Below, one piece after another: positions 37,401-46,523 of a stretch of 64,000 bases of DNA. The position numbers and the translations under genes were made by a program. How positions within the stretch are numbered: position 1 is the stretch's first letter; every line of letters begins with the position of its first letter. The stretch lies in NCBI GenBank assembly GCA_963713445.1, contig CAVQMB010000047.1:1-64000 (forward strand), read 5' to 3'. The notes beneath the pieces were generated by a model. That model searched no databases. It was not told the origin of the DNA and worked only from the letters and a program-made list of their open reading frames with translations. This DNA comes from CAVQMB01 sp963713445 (GTDB lineage Bacteria; Pseudomonadota; Gammaproteobacteria; Competibacterales; Competibacteraceae).

Positions 37401-39945
37401 GCTGGGCTTCGCCGCCCGACAGCGTGGGTACCGACTGACCCAGCCGCAGGTAGCCCAGCCCGACCGCGGCCAGTGGTTCCAGCCCGCGCTGGATATCGGG
37501 GTAGGCCGAAAACAGTACCAAGGCCTCGGTAACCGTCAGTTCGAGCACCCCGGCAACGCTGTAACCATGCGCCGCGGTACCGGGATAGAATTCGACCTCC
37601 AGTACCTCAGGCCGGTAGCGGCAGCCATCGCAGTCCGGACAGCGCAGGTAGACGTCGCTCAGGAACTGCATTTCCACGCGTTCAAACCCGGAACCCTGGC
37701 AGGTCGGGCAACGCCCGTTACCACTATTGAAACTGAAGGTGCCGGCGGTGTAGCCGCGCTCCTTGGCCAGCGGCTGCGCGGCAAACAGCCGTCGGATTGG
37801 ATCGAGCGCACCCACGTAGCTTACCGGGTTGGAGCGCGCCGTCTTACCGATCGGCGACTGGTCCACCAGCACCACAGCGGCAATCTCCCCGGCACCGTCG
37901 ATGGCCCGGTGGGCACCGGGCGCTTCGCTCGGCTTGCCCTGTAACTTGCGCAGGCCCCGATAAAGCACCTCAGAGACCAGGGTCGACTTGCCGGAGCCGC
38001 TGACACCGGTCACGCAGACCAGCCGGTGCAGCGGAATCTCCACATCCAGGGCCTTGAGATTGTGCGCGGCTGCCCCGCGAATGCCGAGTCGATGGCCATC
38101 CTGCTCCGGCGGCTGCGATGCCCGCCGCGCCACCTGGCGCCGGCCACTCAGGTAGCGGCCAGTCAGCGAGTCCGGATCCGCCGCCAGGGTTTCCGGCCGA
38201 CCGTTGAAGACGATCCGGCCGCCCCGCTCGCCCGGGCCCGGGCCCATATCCACCACCCGGTCGGCGGTTCGGATCAGCTGCGGATCGTGTTCCACCACCA
38301 CCAGCGAGTTACCAGCGTCGCGCAGTCGTCGCAGCACGTCAATGAGCCGGTCCACATCACGCGGATGCAACCCGATGGACGGCTCATCGAGCACAAACAA
38401 CGCGTTCACCAGGGCGGTGCCCAGCGCGGTGGTGAGGTTGATGCGCTGCACCTCCCCGCCGGACAGAGTGCGCGACTGGCGGTCCAGAGTAAGGTAGCCG
38501 AGACCAACCTGGTCCAGATATCGCAGCCGGCTGCGGATCTCGCCCAACAACAGCGCGCCGGCTTGATCCAGGCCCTGCGGCAGTTCCAGATCGTCGAACC
38601 AGGCCCGACAGCGGCGAATCGGCAGCCGCACGACCTCGTGCAGATTGAGTCCGGGCAGCGACCGGAACACTGCTTCCGGCAGCGTCGCCCGGGCTGGCCG
38701 GAAGCGCTGCTGCGCTAGCAGTGTCCGGTCGGCTTGTTCCCGCGTTCCCAGCCGCCATAGCAGTGACTCCGGCTTGAGCCGGGCACCGCCACAGTCAGGG
38801 CACAGGTCGTAGCTGCGGTAGCGTGACAGCAACACCCGGACATGCATCTTATAGCTGCGCGACTCCAGCCAGGCGAAAAACCGCTCGATGCCGTACCAGA
38901 CCCTCTGGTCCCAGTCACCCTCGCCGGCGATCACCCAGCGTTGCTGCGCCGGGTCCAGATCGCGCCAGGGCAGATCGACCGGCACGCCGCGGCGCCTGGC
39001 ATAGCGCAGCAGATCGTCCTGGCACTCGCGATAGGCTTCGGTCTGCCAAGGCCTGATCGCACCCGCTGCCAGACTCAAAGACGGATCAGGAATAACCAGC
39101 CCGTAGTCGATTCCTATGACCCGGCCGAACCCGCGGCAGGTGTCACAGGCACCCATCGGCGAGTTGAACGAAAACAGATTGGGCTGCGGTTCCCGGTAGT
39201 CGCGGTCGCAGTCGGGACAATGCAGCCCGGCTGAGAACCGTAGCGGTGCGCCCCGGCGACGCTGGGCATCGAGCGGATACAGGGTCACCCGGCCACGGCC
39301 GTGCCGGAACGCCGCTTCCAGCCCCTCCAGCAACCGGTCGCGACGACCGGGCGTCAGTCGCAGGCGATCCTGGACCACTTCCAGCCGGCCGGTCGCCTGC
39401 CGTTCGATGCGCGTATAGCCCTGGGCCTGCAACAGGCTCCGGACTTCCTCCTCATCGAAGTTGTCCGGCACTGGCACCTGAAAGGTGATCAACAGCACGC
39501 TGTCGCGCGGCTGCCCGGCCAGCACGCGGTCGGCCACCTGCTGCGGCTCATCGCGGGTAACTTCGCGCCCGCAGCCGCCGCAGTACAATCGAGCGGCGCG
39601 GGCAAACAACAGCTTCAGATGATCGGCCAGTTCGGTCATGGTGCCGACGGTGGAACGCGAGGTGCGCACCGGATTGACCTGGTCGATTGCAATGGCCGGC
39701 GGTATACCCTCGATCCGCTCGACCCGGGGCCGGTCCATGCGGTCGAGAAACTGGCGCGCGTACGGCGAGAAGGTCTCGACATAGCGCCGCTGGCCTTCTG
39801 CATAAATCGTGTCGAACGCGAGCGACGACTTGCCGGAGCCACTGACGCCGGTAATGACCGTCAGCTCGCCCAGCGGCAGCTCGAGGTCGACGGCTTGCAG
39901 GTTGTTCTGGCTGGCGCCGACAATGCGGATGGAATCGCTAGACAT
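34402..39945 (-). CDS. Tandem-duplicated UvrA-like excinuclease subunit
   Basis: 1847 residues, about twice a normal UvrA (940). Copy 1 spans about 1-985 and copy 2 about 990-1847. There are four Walker A motifs GVSGSGKS, two per copy, each paired with an LSGGEAQR/LSGGEVQR-type signature and DEPxxGLHxxD Walker B. Zinc modules (CPDCDRDY, CPTCQGSG, CPGCGRSF, CAACEGQG) and UvrB-interaction-type insertions are present in both. UvrA scans DNA for bulky damage and loads UvrB; a fused tandem would hold two subunits of the normal dimer in one chain. Start ATG 39943-39945 (MSSDSIRIVGASQNN). A normal uvrA elsewhere in the genome is expected. Confidence 0.92.
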   Translation of the reverse strand: MSSDSIRIVGASQNNLQAVDLELPLGELTVITGVSGSGKSSLAFDTIYAEGQRRYVETFSPYARQFLDRMDRPRVERIEGIPPAIAIDQVNPVRTSRSTVGTMTELADHLKLLFARAARLYCGGCGREVTRDEPQQVADRVLAGQPRDSVLLITFQVPVPDNFDEEEVRSLLQAQGYTRIERQATGRLEVVQDRLRLTPGRRDRLLEGLEAAFRHGRGRVTLYPLDAQRRRGAPLRFSAGLHCPDCDRDYREPQPNLFSFNSPMGACDTCRGFGRVIGIDYGLVIPDPSLSLAAGAIRPWQTEAYRECQDDLLRYARRRGVPVDLPWRDLDPAQQRWVIAGEGDWDQRVWYGIERFFAWLESRSYKMHVRVLLSRYRSYDLCPDCGGARLKPESLLWRLGTREQADRTLLAQQRFRPARATLPEAVFRSLPGLNLHEVVRLPIRRCRAWFDDLELPQGLDQAGALLLGEIRSRLRYLDQVGLGYLTLDRQSRTLSGGEVQRINLTTALGTALVNALFVLDEPSIGLHPRDVDRLIDVLRRLRDAGNSLVVVEHDPQLIRTADRVVDMGPGPGERGGRIVFNGRPETLAADPDSLTGRYLSGRRQVARRASQPPEQDGHRLGIRGAAAHNLKALDVEIPLHRLVCVTGVSGSGKSTLVSEVLYRGLRKLQGKPSEAPGAHRAIDGAGEIAAVVLVDQSPIGKTARSNPVSYVGALDPIRRLFAAQPLAKERGYTAGTFSFNSGNGRCPTCQGSGFERVEMQFLSDVYLRCPDCDGCRYRPEVLEVEFYPGTAAHGYSVAGVLELTVTEALVLFSAYPDIQRGLEPLAAVGLGYLRLGQSVPTLSGGEAQRLKLAGHLAKAGDGGGRGLLFMFDEPTTGLHFADIERLLQAFDRLLEQGHSVLVIEHNLDVIAAADWLIDLGPEGGEEGGELVCAGTPGEVMNCRASHTGRALAHYRQALDAARNHLDQPDSGSSRKPKTLAETATRYRQRDTAIRIHHAREHNLQNVDVDIPRDRLTVITGVSGSGKSTLAFDILFAEGQRRYLESLNAYARQFVQPAARADVDAVRGIPPTVAIEQRTSRGGRKSTVGTLTEIQHFLRLLFVKLGIQHCPDCDIAIEPQTPDAILAQLLRDFRGRRVDLLAPLVTARKGYYTELARWAASKGFGLLRVDGDYLPTGHWPRLERFREHTIELPVAELALTAANEATLRHGLAQALEFGKGAVRVLADDDREALFSTARACPGCGRSFPEPDPRLFSYNSRHGWCPACCGTGIKGGTDDDSLDASEPVLPCPHCNGFRLNPQALAVRFRGRSIADYTALPVSAAERSFRELRLAGRDAAIARDILSELRARLRFLQQVGLGYLSLDRAAPTLSGGEAQRIRLAAQLGSNLRGVCYILDEPTIGLHPRDNRMLLDTLAKLQQQGNTVVVVEHDEDTIRRADHIIDLGPGAGHHGGRIVAAGPLDSLLASPESVTGRYLAAPLRHPLVAPRPPEATDTLWVDGAGLHNLQNLNVGVPLRRLVCVTGVSGSGKSSLVRGVLYGNLQRLLSQRRGRQPAALEGCAALTGWEALTRVLEVDQTPIGRTPRSCPATYVGIWDAIRKLFAATEEARLRGYAPARFSFNTAGGRCAACEGQGTRRIEMSFLPDVQVPCEVCGGDRFDRETLAVTYRGKTIAEVLALSVSEATDFFAAHPPVHHALQLLADVGLGYLTLGQPSPTLSGGEAQRIKLVTELAKARTQPTEPRGRKRPLNHTLYVLDEPTVGLHMADVEKLIRVLHRLVDAGHSVLLIEHNLDVIAEADWLIDLGPEGGDGGGRIVAADTPQAVARLRRGSRTARFLREFLASRRVREPA

Positions 39946-40006
39946 GGCGGATCGCTGAGGGCAAGGGTCGCTGTTGGTGAGGTCGGATGACGGCAACGTC
40001 CGCTGC

Positions 40007-41999
40007 TCAGCAGAACCGCTGAACGATCCGCAGGATCGCGGCGCCGAAGCGCTCGGCAGTCGCCGGTCCGACCCCCCTCACCGCCAGCAGCTGGTCCTCA
40101 TCCTGCGGCCGCTGCGCAGCGATCGCGGTCAGTGTGCGGTTCGACAGGATCATGAACGCCGGCAGTTCCTCGGCCCGCGACTGCTCGCGCCGCCAGCCAG
40201 CCAACGCCTTCAGCAGATCCGGGTCGGCCTCACCCACCGGCTCGGGCGCCGGCTTGCGGCGGGACGCGGCCGGGGCGCCCGCGGGCAGCAGCAGAGCGTT
40301 CGGGGCCGCCGCTGACTCGCCCAGCAAGGCACGCTGGAACCTGATCCGGCGACCATCCTTTATAAACTCCGCATCGCACAGACGCAACTGCCCGGCAACG
40401 GCCAGTCCCGCCAGCAGGTCTTCGAACCGGCGCCGCTCCCACTGCGCCGCCAGCTGGCGATGCAGCTGACCGGTGCTGAGACCGTCGCGGTCGGCCAGTG
40501 TCTTGAGCACAACCGCCGCCAGCTGCCGCTCCTCGGGATCGGCTTCCCGCCACTGCCGTACCAGGCTGGCACGCGGCTGGCACACGTCGCAGTGTCCGCA
40601 GGGTTCGCCGCTGTCGGCCTGATCGCCAAAATGCCGGATCAGCGCAAGCATGCGGCAATCGCTGCCACGGGCGAAATCCAGCATGGCATCCAGTTGCGCC
40701 TGTTTGTGCTGGCGTTGCTGCTCATACAACGGCTGCCAGTCGGCCGTGCCGCGCTGCACCCCGCCGGCGCCATCAACCACGGCACCGCCGTGCAACAGCA
40801 GCTGGTCCAGCATACGGCCGGCGGCGGCGGGATCCTCGCCACCGCGCTGCAGAATCTGCTCGCGTGACTGCGGCTGTTCACCCAGCAGACGCTGCAACCG
40901 CACCAGCTGTGCCGGTTCCGGATAGCTGCGCTGCTGAAAGAACTCATGCGTCCGGCGGTCGGCGTAGGAATACAACAGGATGGCCCGGGCCGGATTGCCG
41001 TCGCGGCCGGCACGACCTATCTCCTGATAGTAGCCCTCGACGCTGGCCGGCAACCCGGTATGAATCACCGTGCGGATATCAGCCTTATCGACGCCCATGC
41101 CGAAAGCGATGGTGGCGACGATAACCTCCAGCTCACCGTCCAGGAAGCGCTGCTGCACCTGATCCCGGGAGCTGCTGTAGAGCCCGGCGTGATAGCCCGC
41201 GCAGCGGTAATGAGCGCCCAGTTCAGCGGCCAGGGCATCGGTCTCCTTACGGGTCGGTGCGTAAACGATGGCCGGACGCCGGGCCGGATCCGCCAACACC
41301 TGACGCACCGTGTCGGAACGGCGGTTGCGGCTGACTTCGGCCACCTCGACGGCGAGGTTGGCGCGCCGGAAACCATGGATATGGCGCGCGCCGGCGGTGG
41401 CGCCGAGCTGGTTCAGGATATCGTCCTGCACCCGCGGCGTGGCGGTGGCTGTGAGCGCGATCAACCGGCGCCGGACGCAGCAGCGGCAGGCGGTCGCCAA
41501 GAAGCCGGTAGTCAGGTCGGAAATCATGCCCCCAGTGCGAGATGCAATGGGCCTCGTCGACGGCGACCAGCACCGGTGGACGCCGTGCCAGCAGCTCCGG
41601 GAAACCGGGCACCGCCAGCCGCTCCGGGGCGATGAACAGATAATCCAGATAGCCGGCCAGATAGTCCCGGCAGACCTGCCGGGAACTCTCGCGATCGCGG
41701 CCGGAGTGAATACGCTCGGCCCGCAGTCCGAGCTGGCTAAGCCGGCCAGCCTGGTCCTCCATCAGCGCGATGAGCGGCGAGATCACCAGCGTGGTACCGC
41801 CGCGGGCCAGCCCCGGCAACTGATAGCACAGCGACTTGCCGGCGCCGGTCGGCATGACCAGCAACACATCGCTGCCGCCGGCCACGTCGCGGCAGACCGC
41901 TTCCTGATGCGGTCGGAACCGGGTCAGACCAAACACCTCGCGCAGCAAACGCTGGAGCGGATCGTCGGCTTCGACGGCGATGGTGGCGGGTCCGGTCAT
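40007..41999 (-). pseudogene. recQ: RecQ-type ATP-dependent DNA helicase, one +1 frameshift
   Basis: 3'-5' DNA helicase for recombination and fork repair. Part 1 (from ATG 41999) has RFRPHQEAVCRDV, Walker A MPTGAGKSLCYQLP and DEAHCISHWGHDFRPDY. Part 2 continues in another frame with LIALTATATPRVQDDI, the helicase C motifs (QEIGRAGRDG), zinc-site cysteines CGHCDVC and a C-terminal HRDC domain. The break is an extra base in the CC at 41465-41466, just before LIALTATATP. Removing it gives 663 residues, usual for RecQ with HRDC. As read, neither half is a full helicase; I regard sequence error as more likely than loss. Confidence 0.88.
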
Positions 42000-42122
42000 G
42001 GCTCCGGATGCTGACAACGGTTTTGCATGCGGCCATTCTAGCAAGGCCTACCGTTGCTGGTCCCGTGCGCCAGCGCTACGCTCGCGGATTGTGCCGGCGC
42101 CGGTGCTGGTCGGCAGCCGCGG

Positions 42123-42863
42123 TTACTGCTCCCATTCGTTACCGAGTCGCACCACCACCTGCGGCGGACGGCGTTCGGGATCGAACGCTACGGCCAGCAG
42201 TTCCCGGGCAACGAAGGCCGGGGTGTTGAAATGTCCGGATTCCTTCAGCTGCAGAAAACGCTCGACCATGGGAAAGTGTTCGGGCGGGGTCGATCGGATG
42301 CGGGCCTGCATATCGGTATCGACCACGCCGGGCGCCACGGCATGCACCCGCAACCCGGTATCGGCTTCCTCCAGTTGGACCGCTTCGCTGAGCCGGTCGA
42401 CGGCTGCCTTGCTGGCGCAGTAGGCACTCCAGCCAGCGTAGGAGTGTTGGGCCGCGCCAGAGGAGATGTTGATCAGCACGCCACCGCCGTCGTGCGCGCG
42501 GCGATGCCGGATGTAGGCACGGGTACCATTCACAACACCCATGACATTGACGTCAAGCACCTGCCGGAAGTCGTCCGGCCCGATATCCCGCAACGGCGCC
42601 ACCGGCCCCAGCAGTCCGGCGTTGTTGATCCAGAGATCGATCGCCCCGAAGCGACGCTCAACGTCGTCGGCAAATGCCGCGACCGCCGCTGGATCGGTCA
42701 CGTCGACGCTCCCGGTCACGGCATCACTGCCATCCGGTACCGGTGGTTCGCTGCGGGCACACAAGGCCAACCGCAGCCCTGCCTGAGCCAGACTGGCCGC
42801 GACGCCGGCCCCCAAACCTCGGCTGGCGCCAGTAATGACGGCCACCTTGTTACGGTAATTCAT
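42123..42863 (-). CDS. SDR-family oxidoreductase
   Basis: 246 residues, classical short-chain dehydrogenase. Cofactor motif TGASRGLGAGVAASLA, NNAG, catalytic Ser in INISSGAAQ and YxxxK in YCASKAA. PGVVDTDMQARI follows. The substrate is unknown. Start MNYRNKVAVITG at 42863 preceded by AAGGGTGG; a longer frame upstream is not supported. It lies just downstream of the radical SAM gene on the same strand (gap 63 bases). Confidence 0.88.
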   Translation of the reverse strand: MNYRNKVAVITGASRGLGAGVAASLAQAGLRLALCARSEPPVPDGSDAVTGSVDVTDPAAVAAFADDVERRFGAIDLWINNAGLLGPVAPLRDIGPDDFRQVLDVNVMGVVNGTRAYIRHRRAHDGGGVLINISSGAAQHSYAGWSAYCASKAAVDRLSEAVQLEEADTGLRVHAVAPGVVDTDMQARIRSTPPEHFPMVERFLQLKESGHFNTPAFVARELLAVAFDPERRPPQVVVRLGNEWEQ

Positions 42864-42926
42864 GTCCACCCTTTGGTCTGCTTTAACTACCCGCATGATA
42901 CGCCATCGCTTCCGCCCCGGGGTCTC

Positions 42927-44042
42927 TCAGGCCAGTGCGAAATTCCGCAGCTGCACCGGCTGGCGACGTGCTCCCCAGTCGCCCGGCTCGCTTTCGAACA
43001 CCCCGGCGCACGGCGTACCGCAACGACGACAGCGGCCGGTCGGATCCAGATTCCAGTCACCCAGCACGTACCAGTCGCGGCCAATCAGCGACTCGCCGCA
43101 GTGATGGCAGTAGGTACTGCCACCGCCACGGTCGTGAACGTTACCCGTATAAGCGTAGCGCACGCCGTTTTGATGGGCGATTGCGCGCGCCCGGCTGAGC
43201 GTGGCCGGCGGCGTCGGCGGTCGATCACGTAGTTTCCAGTCGGGATGGAAAGCGGTGAAATGCAACGGCACGTCGGGACCCAGATGCCCTACCACCCACT
43301 GGGTTAGTGCCTGCAGTTCGGCCTCTGAATCATTCAGCCCGGGAATCAGCAAGGTCGTCAGCTCGAACCACACGCGGGTCTCGTGCCGAAGATATTCCAG
43401 CGTTTCCAGCACCGGTTGCAGATGGGCGCCGGTGATCTTGTGGTAGAAGTCCTCGCTGAAGGCCTTGAGATCCACGTTGGCGGCGTCCATGGCGGCGAAA
43501 AACTCGGCACGCGGCTCGGAACAGACATAACCCGCGGTGACGGCCACCGTCCTGATGCCTGACTCGCGGCAGGCCTGGGCCACGTCGATGGCGTATTCGT
43601 GAAAAATCACCGGATCGTTGTAGGTGAAGGCTACCGAGCGACAGCCCAGTCGCGTGGCCGCGCGGGCGATGGTGCCGGGCGCTGCCTGGTCCATCAGCGT
43701 GTCCAGTTCGCGCGATTTGCTGATATCCCAGTTCTGGCAGAACTTGCAAGCCAGATTACAGCCAGCCGTACCGAACGACAGCACCGGCGTCCCCGGCAGA
43801 AAGTGATTGAGCGGCTTTTTCTCGATCGGGTCAATGCAGAAACCGCTGGAGCGGCCGTAGCTGGTCAGCACGATCTGATCGGCCACGTTGGCACGGACGA
43901 AACAGAGGCCGCGCTGACCCTCACGAAGTTTGCAGTAGCGCGGGCACAGGTCGCATTGGATCCGACCGTCAGCGAGCCGCTGCCAGTAGCGAGTCGGCAC
44001 AACGTCGGGATCGGTCAACTGAGGTGTGTCAGTGGTGGTCAT
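42927..44042 (-). CDS. amrS: AmmeMemoRadiSam system radical SAM enzyme
   Basis: 371 residues, PflA-related radical SAM protein. N-terminal Cys motif CDLCPRYCKLREGQRGLC, then the SAM cluster CNLACKFCQNW (CxxxCxxC) and SVAFTYNDPVIFHEYA. A third Cys pair near the C-terminus (CHHCGESL, CRRCGTPC) may bind another metal. It is the third component of the bacterial AMMECR1-MEMO-radical SAM group; the reaction is not established. Divergent from the MEMO gene at 44207 with a 164-base shared control region. Confidence 0.92.
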   Translation of the reverse strand: MTTTDTPQLTDPDVVPTRYWQRLADGRIQCDLCPRYCKLREGQRGLCFVRANVADQIVLTSYGRSSGFCIDPIEKKPLNHFLPGTPVLSFGTAGCNLACKFCQNWDISKSRELDTLMDQAAPGTIARAATRLGCRSVAFTYNDPVIFHEYAIDVAQACRESGIRTVAVTAGYVCSEPRAEFFAAMDAANVDLKAFSEDFYHKITGAHLQPVLETLEYLRHETRVWFELTTLLIPGLNDSEAELQALTQWVVGHLGPDVPLHFTAFHPDWKLRDRPPTPPATLSRARAIAHQNGVRYAYTGNVHDRGGGSTYCHHCGESLIGRDWYVLGDWNLDPTGRCRRCGTPCAGVFESEPGDWGARRQPVQLRNFALA

Positions 44043-44206
44043 GATGATCTACAGTTAATCAGTAACGCAGACTATTAGAATGAGGGCGGCAACCACCGGT
44101 TTCCAGGCTTGAAACGGGGACGGCTCGCTACCATCTAGCAGAGACTGTTGCGATATGCAGCAGTGCGTTGTCCCCTACGAGGCCAGACGCTGCCAGGAGG
44201 AAGTGC

Positions 44207-45013
44207 ATGAGTTATACCCGCCAACCCGCCGTGGCGGGCCTGTTCTATCCGGCCGATGTGGCTACCCTGCAGGCACTCGTGGACGAGTTGCTGGCATCGG
44301 CTCCGATAGCGGCCGGGGGCAGTGTACCCAAAGCGCTGATCGCACCGCATGCCGGTTATGTCTATTCCGGGCCGATTGCGGCCAGCGGCTATGCCCGGCT
44401 ACTGCCGGCACGAGATCGCATCCGCCGGGTGGTGCTGCTGGGGCCGTCGCACCGGGTGCCCCTGTACGGGCTGGCTGCGAGCAGCGCCAGCGCCTTCGCT
44501 ACCCCGCTCGGCGAAATCCCGGTCGATCAGCGAGGCGTGGCAAGCCTGGCCGACATGCCCCAGGTCAAAGTGCTGGATGAGGCTCATGCCATGGAGCACA
44601 GTCTCGAAGTTCATCTGCCGTTCCTGCAGACCGTACTCGAGCGCTTCAGTGTAGTGCCGCTGGTGGTAGGCGAAGCCAGCGCCAGTGAGGTCGATGCGGT
44701 ACTGGAGCGGCTGTGGGGTGGACCCGAGACAGTGATCGTGATCAGCTCCGATCTCAGCCACTACCACGATTACCGCACTGCCCGGAGCATGGACCAGGCC
44801 ACCTGCCGGGCCATCGAGGCGCTGCGGGAGCAGGATATAGGCTTCGATCAGGCGTGCGGCCGGATTCCGGTCGGTGGCCTGCTGGTCGCAGCCCGCCAGC
44901 ACCACCTGCGGGTGAAAACGCTGGACCTGCGCAGTTCCGGCGATACCGCGGGACCGCACGAGCAAGTGGTCGGTTACGGCACCTGGGCATTTACGGAGGC
45001 CGCCGATGTATAG
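44207..45013 (+). CDS. amrB: AmmeMemoRadiSam system MEMO-like protein
   Basis: 268 residues of the MEMO1/extradiol-dioxygenase-like fold. APHAGYVYSG, LGPSHRVPL, EHSLEVHLPFL and ISSDLSHYHDY hold the metal-site histidines. In eukaryotes MEMO1 is a redox and iron-handling protein; the bacterial role is unknown. ATG 44207 has a perfect AGGAGG 6 bases upstream. Its stop overlaps the AMMECR1 start by 8 bases. Confidence 0.92.
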   Translation: MSYTRQPAVAGLFYPADVATLQALVDELLASAPIAAGGSVPKALIAPHAGYVYSGPIAASGYARLLPARDRIRRVVLLGPSHRVPLYGLAASSASAFATPLGEIPVDQRGVASLADMPQVKVLDEAHAMEHSLEVHLPFLQTVLERFSVVPLVVGEASASEVDAVLERLWGGPETVIVISSDLSHYHDYRTARSMDQATCRAIEALREQDIGFDQACGRIPVGGLLVAARQHHLRVKTLDLRSSGDTAGPHEQVVGYGTWAFTEAADV

Positions 45014-45567
45014 CCCGGCTGAACGCCGGCCTGCTGGTGCAGCTAGCGCGCGACTCCATCGAACACGGACTGCATCACGGCCGCGCGCTGACAGTCGAAC
45101 TGACAGGCTATCCCGAACAGCTGCGGGAACGGCGGGCGACCTTCGTAACTCTGCGGCATCGCGGCGGGTTGCGGGGCTGCATCGGCACTCTGGAAGCCTA
45201 TCAGCCACTGGTCGCCGATGTCGCCGAGCACGCGTTCGCTGCCGGCTTCCAGGATCCGCGCTTTCCGCCGCTGAGCCCACCCGAGCTGACGGCGCTGGAG
45301 GTGCACGTCGCCATCCTCAGTCCGCCGGAACATCTGCCGTGCAGCAACGAAGCCGCCCTGCTGGCCGAGCTCCGGCCCGGCGTCGACGGCCTGATTCTGG
45401 ACAGCGACCATCACCGGGCCACGTTCCTACCAGCAGTCTGGGACGATCTGCCCGAGCCCAACGATTTCCTGGCCCACCTCAAGCGCAAGGCCGGCCTGCC
45501 GGCTGGCTACTGGTCCGAGCAGTTGCGCTTCCGTCGTTACCAGGTCGAAGAGATTAATGAACCCTGA
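45006..45567 (+). CDS. amrA: AmmeMemoRadiSam system AMMECR1-like protein (start frameshifted)
   Basis: About 186 residues of the AMMECR1 family: LVQLARDSIEHGLHHG, signature RGCIGTLEAYQPL, FPPLSPPELTALEVHVAILS and LPAVWDDLPEPNDFLAHLKRKAG. The ATG at 45006 (MYSPAERR) overlaps the MEMO stop but is one frame away from the body. An extra C in CC at 45030-45031 explains it; removing it joins MYSPAERR to LLVQLARD, as in homologues. Its function in the triad is unknown. The stop is overlapped by the VOC gene. Confidence 0.85.
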
Positions 45568-46441
45568 CACGCCACAGCGCGGCATCGACCATCTGGTCCT
45601 GTGCGTAAGCGACCTCGAGGCGGCCCGGGCGCGTTACCGCGCGCTGGGCTTCACACTGACCCCACCGGCCCGGCATCCGTTTGGCACCGCAAACAGTCTG
45701 GTGCAACTGCAAGGTAGTTTTCTGGAGCTGCTGGCGGTCGATGACCCGGCACGGATCGCAACGCCGCCAGCCGGCGGCTTCAGTTTCGCCGATTTCAACC
45801 GCCGTTTCCTGAGCCGGCATGATGGGCTCTCCATGCTGGTGTTCGAAAGCGCCGACGCGCGTCGCGATCAGGCCGAGTTTACCGCCAAGGGACTTCGTAC
45901 TTACCCACCCTTCGACTTTTCCCGCCATGCCCGATTGCCGGATGGCGCCAGCGTCACGGTGGGCTTCTCGCTGGCCTTCGTGACCGACCCCCGGTTACCC
46001 ATGGCTGCATTCTTCACCTGTCAGCAACATGCCCCTGAGTACTTCTGGAAGGCCGCGTACCAGCAGCATGCTAACGGCGCCCGGGCGGTAGCCGAAGTCA
46101 TCATGGTTGCACCCGACCCGCATGCACTGGCTGATCTGTTCGGCAAGCTGCAAACACCGCAGCAGGTGGTCCCGTGGGCCGGCGGGTTGCGGGTGAATAC
46201 GGCCCGCGGCATGATCACCGTGCTAAGTCCTTCCGCCTGGGATGCCCGATTCCCCGGCGTGGCGCCCCCCACTACCGTCGATGGCGCTCGTTTTGCTGGC
46301 TATGCGTTGACCACGCCATCGCTGGCTGCCGTAAGCAGGCACCTGCGCGCCAGTGGGATCGGTGTTGTCGAGACAGCCGACCGGGTGCAGGTCCCTGCCA
46401 CTGATTTGTTCGGTGCCACGCTGGAATTCCGGACGGCTTGA
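45557..46441 (+). CDS. VOC-superfamily (glyoxalase-like) protein
   Basis: 294 residues with two betaalphabetabetabeta units. GIDHLVLCVSDLEAARARYRALGFTLTPPARHPFG opens with the metal-ligand His; FGATLEFRTA ends the second unit with a Glu. It resembles the glyoxalase-like domain group (PF13468) and lacks signs of a specific dioxygenase. ATG 45557 overlaps the AMMECR1 stop by 11 bases, so it is translated with the AmmeMemoRadiSam genes and may act on their product. Confidence 0.82.
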   Translation: MNPDTPQRGIDHLVLCVSDLEAARARYRALGFTLTPPARHPFGTANSLVQLQGSFLELLAVDDPARIATPPAGGFSFADFNRRFLSRHDGLSMLVFESADARRDQAEFTAKGLRTYPPFDFSRHARLPDGASVTVGFSLAFVTDPRLPMAAFFTCQQHAPEYFWKAAYQQHANGARAVAEVIMVAPDPHALADLFGKLQTPQQVVPWAGGLRVNTARGMITVLSPSAWDARFPGVAPPTTVDGARFAGYALTTPSLAAVSRHLRASGIGVVETADRVQVPATDLFGATLEFRTA

Positions 46442-46447
46442 TTACCG

Positions 46448-46481
46448 TTATTTTGTGCACGAAATAATCCTGTACTATAAT
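46448..46481 (+). promoter_or_regulatory. Promoter with palindromic operator of the NAGGN operon
   Basis: A near-perfect 20-bp palindrome (TTATTT, then GTGCAC core, then AAATAA) at 46448-46467 overlaps a -35-like TTGTGC (46453-46458), 17 bases before a perfect TATAAT (46476-46481). This fits repression by a MarR-type protein, which normally sits first in this operon. Confidence 0.65.
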
Positions 46482-46523
46482 TTCGCCCCGCGATGAATAG
46501 CTCAGCTGATATCTGCCGATAAG

